Shown: one piece after another, positions 60,324-64,000 of the stretch
Position numbering within the stretch: the stretch's first letter is position 1
How the letters are laid out: the number at the start of each line of letters is the position of its first letter
Assembly (NCBI GenBank): GCA_029641185.1
Contig: JAPWGK010000001.1
Location: forward strand, 3,484,501-3,548,500
Reading direction: 5' to 3'
DNA from: Pseudofabraea citricarpa
Taxonomy: Eukaryota > Ascomycota > Leotiomycetes > Helotiales > Dermateaceae
DNA: 64,000 bases
Notes under the pieces: generated by a model
The model's input: only the letters and a program-made list of their open reading frames with translations
Databases searched by the model: none
What the model was told of the DNA's origin: nothing
Translations under genes and position numbers: made by a program

Positions 60324-63300
60324 CTACTAAAAAGCGAAAATACCTAGATAATAAGATAACTTCTAGAAATACTAAGTATATTATTACTTCTAGTAATAAG
60401 AAAAATACTTTATTTTATAAGATAAAGGTAATAAAGAGAATAAAGCCTTATAATATATAAGAGAATCTTTTGTCTAGTAAGGCTAAAGAGAGACCTAATA
60501 TAAGCTAGCTATAATTCTTCTCGCTTTACTTATAAGCACGAACGTAAATAATAATAAGACTTATACTCTAGAAAGTAGATAATAAGAAGAAATTATAAAA
60601 GATTTATAAACCTTAAGAAAGTAAAACTACTAATAAGAAACTAAAGAAAATATAAAAGGTTTTAATTATAGATAATATAAAGGAAGTAATAGTAATATTA
60701 GTTATCTTACCTAAGCTAAGAGATATAATTTTTAATTTTTATATTATAGCTATAATCTTATTATTATATAATAAAGTTATAGGATAAAAACTTATAGCTT
60801 GCTTAGTAAATAAAAACGCGAGTATTAACTTAATAAATAAGAAAGTTATAATAACTTTTAATTATAAGCTAATTAAGAATAAAGCCCTTTATATTAAAGT
60901 TATAAATAAAAGTAAAATCTAGTTATAAGATTATATTATAATTAAAATTAATATAACAGGTATTATTTATAAGTAAGACTTTTATATAATTAGAGGAGAT
61001 ATTATATATAAGATTTTACTAGGACGATTATAATTAAAGTAAGCTAGTAATATTAGGATATATATAATAAACGATTATTTTATAGTAGATAAGGATAGGT
61101 TATATAAGTTATAAAGATTAGAATATCTATTACTTAAGCTACTATAAATAGTTCCGGTTATAGTTATTACTTATAAAAGATATAAGTCTAAAAAACGTGT
61201 TTTTAAGAAGAATTTAGAAGAAAAAGAAAATAACTCTAATAAGAAATAATTAGCTAAGGCCTTAAGAAAACTAATTATAAAAGTAGTAAAAGAAGAGGCT
61301 AATAATAATAATAAGGAATCCTAGAATAATAATAAGTTAGAACTAAGTAAGCCTAAGAAGTTAAATAAAGGAAAAGCTAAGAGCTTATAATTATCTAAAA
61401 TATTATAGGTAAGAGTATAAGCTTAGATATATTATTAATAAGAGAATTAGATAAATAAAGAACTTTCTTTAAAGTAATAAATAATATAACTATAAATATA
61501 ATATATTCTTATAATAGAAAAATAATAAGATAAATAGTAAGGAATATAAGAAAAGTAAGATATTATAAGGGTATTATATAAAGTAGGGATATAAGTATAA
61601 AAATAAGTTTATAAAAGATACTAGCTATTATATTATTATTACTAGGATATCTAAGGCTAAAGAAATAAGATATATTTATAGAGAAATATAATAAGCTTAT
61701 AAGAGAGGATAAGAAAGATTAAAAAGATTATATACGTATTATAATATTAAGTTTATCTAGTATACGTATTATAATATTAATACTTACTAAAACGAAATAA
61801 AAATTATAATTAAAGTATATAATACGATTCGTAGATATAATAAAAGTTAAATACTTCGAATATAATCCTAATAAGTAATAACAAAGTATACTAATATAAT
61901 TAATAGATTTAGTCTAGGATTTTAATAAAAGAGTACTTAGTAAAAAAGTATTACTCGATTTCTCTAAGGTTAAAATTATATAGAGACTAAAGTAACTAGA
62001 AGTATAATTAATTGAAACTAAGTAAGGGAAAGGGAAGAATACGTACGTAATATTATTAAAAATACCTTAGTAAGAAAAAGTTATACTAAAACTAACTATT
62101 AAGGAAATTTAACCTAAGGATATAAGAGTATTTAATAAAGCTATCCTAGATAAGCTAAATAAAAAAGAAAAAGCTATTATAGATATAAAAATAAAATATC
62201 TAATAATATATAAACCTAAAGAATATTATAGGGAAATAATTATAATATTAGATAAAGAATATAAAGCTTAGGTAATAAGGTATCCTAATATAATTAGTAA
62301 AATAATCCCTAAAGATAAGAGAAAATAATTAGTAAGAATTATTTATACTTAGAAGGATATATTTATAGAAAATATTTATAATATACTAATAATAGATATA
62401 ATCGTATATAAAGTACTAATATTTATTAATATAATTCTAGTTATAATATTAGCTATAAAATATACTATAAAAGAAATAAAATAATAATAAGATAATCTAC
62501 TAGTATTAGTAGATAATAGAGTATTAGGAACTAGGATTAGCTTATAGTTAGCTAAAATAATATATCTAAGAAAGAAAGATAAGTTCTTAAGAATAATTTA
62601 TATATATATTCTAGTAAACGAGTAGATAATAAAGTTTAACTACCTAATAAAACGTATTAAAATAATATTATAAATATTATTATAATAGTTTATTAAGATC
62701 TTATTTATTATAGATATAAAGAATAAATACTAGATAATAGGATTATATAAACCTTATTAATATAAAATAAGGTTCGTAATAGCTATTAGATAATTCTATT
62801 ATAAGAGAATACTAATAGGTCTTATAAGAAGCTATAATACGTATATACGACTTAAAGATACTATAAGTAAAACGATTCTAAAGCCGAACTTAAAGCTAGT
62901 ATTAGAAGATATAATACTAAGGTAAGTAACGTTTATTTATTTTATTAATAATAATTATAATAAAGTAAGTAATATAAACTTATTAATAGAATTCTTATAT
63001 AAGTATTATTTCCTAAGATTAATATAAGTAAAATTAACTCTTAACCTAAAGAAAATTATATTTAGACTACTAGTAATTATAATATTAGAATATAATAAGT
63101 CTAGTAAGAGAATTAGACTATTATTATAAAAGCTAAAGGACTTTAAAGAATAACTAATACTAATAATTAAAGACTAGTTATAAAGATTCCTAAACTTACT
63201 CTTATATTTTAAAGGACTAATATCTAGTTAAGTAAACTTATTAAGCGTATTAAGATATATAATAATATATAATAAAAAGATAATATTAATTAAAAAGAGA

Positions 63301-64000
63301 AAGAATAAAAGTAAAATAATAATATAATATATCGTCTTAGGGCTTAACTAGATAAATATAAAGTAAGAAGTATTTAATAAGCTAAAAAAAGAAGTTACCT
63401 AAAATATAATAATAACAAGTAACCTAGAAAGATAATATTATCTTACTATAAACGTATTAGTAATAAGAGGCGAAAGGGTTCTTATATAGCTTAAAGTAGC
63501 CCTAAATAAAACTTTAGTATCTAAGAATATAATAGAAAAGTTTATTATATTTATATTATTCCTATTTATAAAGATATAATAAAAATAACAAATAATAGAA
63601 AGGGAAATATTTATACTTATAAAATACTTATAAGAAGTTAGATAGCTAGTTATAAGGTTAAAATACCCTATTATTTATTATATAAACTATAATATTATTA
63701 TTATATATATAAAGAACAAAGATATATATAAGAAGGCTAAGAGGTAATAAGTTATATTATCTGAGTTTAACCTAAATATTAAGTATATTCTAGGGTAAGA
63801 ACTAGTAATTACTAATAAGCTCTTAAGAATATATAATATTAAGTTAAGTAAAGTGGAATTACTTATAAATCTAACTAAGATAATAAAAGAAGAAAATAGA
63901 TTTAACTTCCTTATATATATTATTAAGGCGCTTATTATAAAGTATATTATAATAAGTATATAGGATATAAATTTTAAAGAGAGTAATAAATAGAAAGATA
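60324..64000 (+). pseudogene. right (protease-pol) half of the outer retrotransposon, continues past the window
   Basis: Near 60800-60830 a frame resembles the D-x-G-A-S-x-N-L-I active-site block of retropepsins with the Asp codon changed to Asn. Near 61010-61045 it reads as ILLGRxxLKQA, the usual C-terminal protease strand. From 62.1 to 63.5 kb come broken reverse-transcriptase and RNase H-like segments, including a long L-x-LxKC/F...LGY-like stretch near 63.05-63.2 kb. The strand matches the gag half on the other side of the inner element. Confidence 0.55.

Larger units (their letters stand above)
46480..64000. mobile_element. RIP-degraded AT-rich block of nested Gypsy-type retrotransposons (right end outside window)
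   Basis: Base composition changes abruptly near 46.48-46.6 kb. Beyond it TA-rich sequence dominates, TG and CA dinucleotides are nearly absent, and essentially no ATG-started frame longer than 60 codons exists. That is the pattern expected of RIP (C-to-T at CpA on both strands) in ascomycetes. Degenerate retroelement frames, a pair of terminal repeats and a target duplication identify at least two elements, one inside the other. Confidence 0.9.

Noticed and set aside
46480..64000. Idea that the AT-rich block is a mitochondrial DNA insertion
   Set aside because: No mitochondrial genes or long frames are seen, while TG/CA depletion, LTRs and Gypsy-like pol segments fit RIP-mutated retrotransposons.
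1..64000. CRISPR arrays, bacterial-type operons, rRNA genes
   Set aside because: None seen. The tandem arrays here have 2-10 base units without spacers, and the gene structure is eukaryotic.

Overview
The window is nuclear DNA of a filamentous ascomycete (Pezizomycotina). The signs are spliced genes with short 46-90 nt GT-AG introns carrying CTAAC/CTGAC-type branch points, a fungal gene set (Yta7/ATAD2-type ATPase with a bromodomain, class I cAMP phosphodiesterase, INO80 subunit Arp8, Pmd1-type ABC transporter, C2H2/Fungal_trans regulator), and a long AT-rich tract that looks mutated by repeat-induced point mutation (RIP). I cannot fix the order from sequence alone.

Layout. 1-1620: 3' part of a tRNA dihydrouridine synthase (DUS1 type). 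3905-9067: Yta7/ATAD2-like chromatin AAA ATPase. 9068-12812: long intergenic stretch full of short tandem repeats, ending in the C-rich leader of a cAMP phosphodiesterase (12813-15860). 15861-21261: mostly non-coding and repeat-rich, with one small basic/acidic protein of unknown function (19621-20097). 21262-24132 (minus): Arp8, whose frame stays open for 167 codons upstream of the family-typical start. 24887-29067 (minus): full-length multidrug ABC transporter. 33052-35598: zinc-finger regulator, tail to tail with a zinc alcohol dehydrogenase (35734-36869, minus). The dehydrogenase diverges from a RidA-family protein (37464-37987), followed by a nine-exon MFS sugar transporter (38810-40990) that needs a 7-nt microexon. 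42805-43565 (minus): four-helix membrane protein. 44970-46421: polytopic membrane protein, possibly terpenoid-related.

From about 46.5 kb to the end the DNA turns sharply AT-rich, nearly loses TG and CA dinucleotides, and holds no intact gene. It reads as two nested, RIP-degraded Gypsy-type retrotransposons. An inner element (about 48.80-60.32 kb) has ~302 bp terminal direct repeats and a target duplication that still matches once C-to-T change is allowed. It sits inside an older element whose gag half lies to the left (a CCHC knuckle with all four ligands turned to Tyr codons) and whose protease/reverse transcriptase half lies to the right, running off the window.

The genic part is mostly housekeeping (tRNA modification, chromatin, cAMP signalling) plus accessory transport and metabolism genes near the RIP block. 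I see no operon-like or clearly new multigene system. The most unusual points are gene-structure oddities (microexon, probable GC-AG intron, Arp8 extension) and an apparent antisense reading frame inside the inner retroelement.
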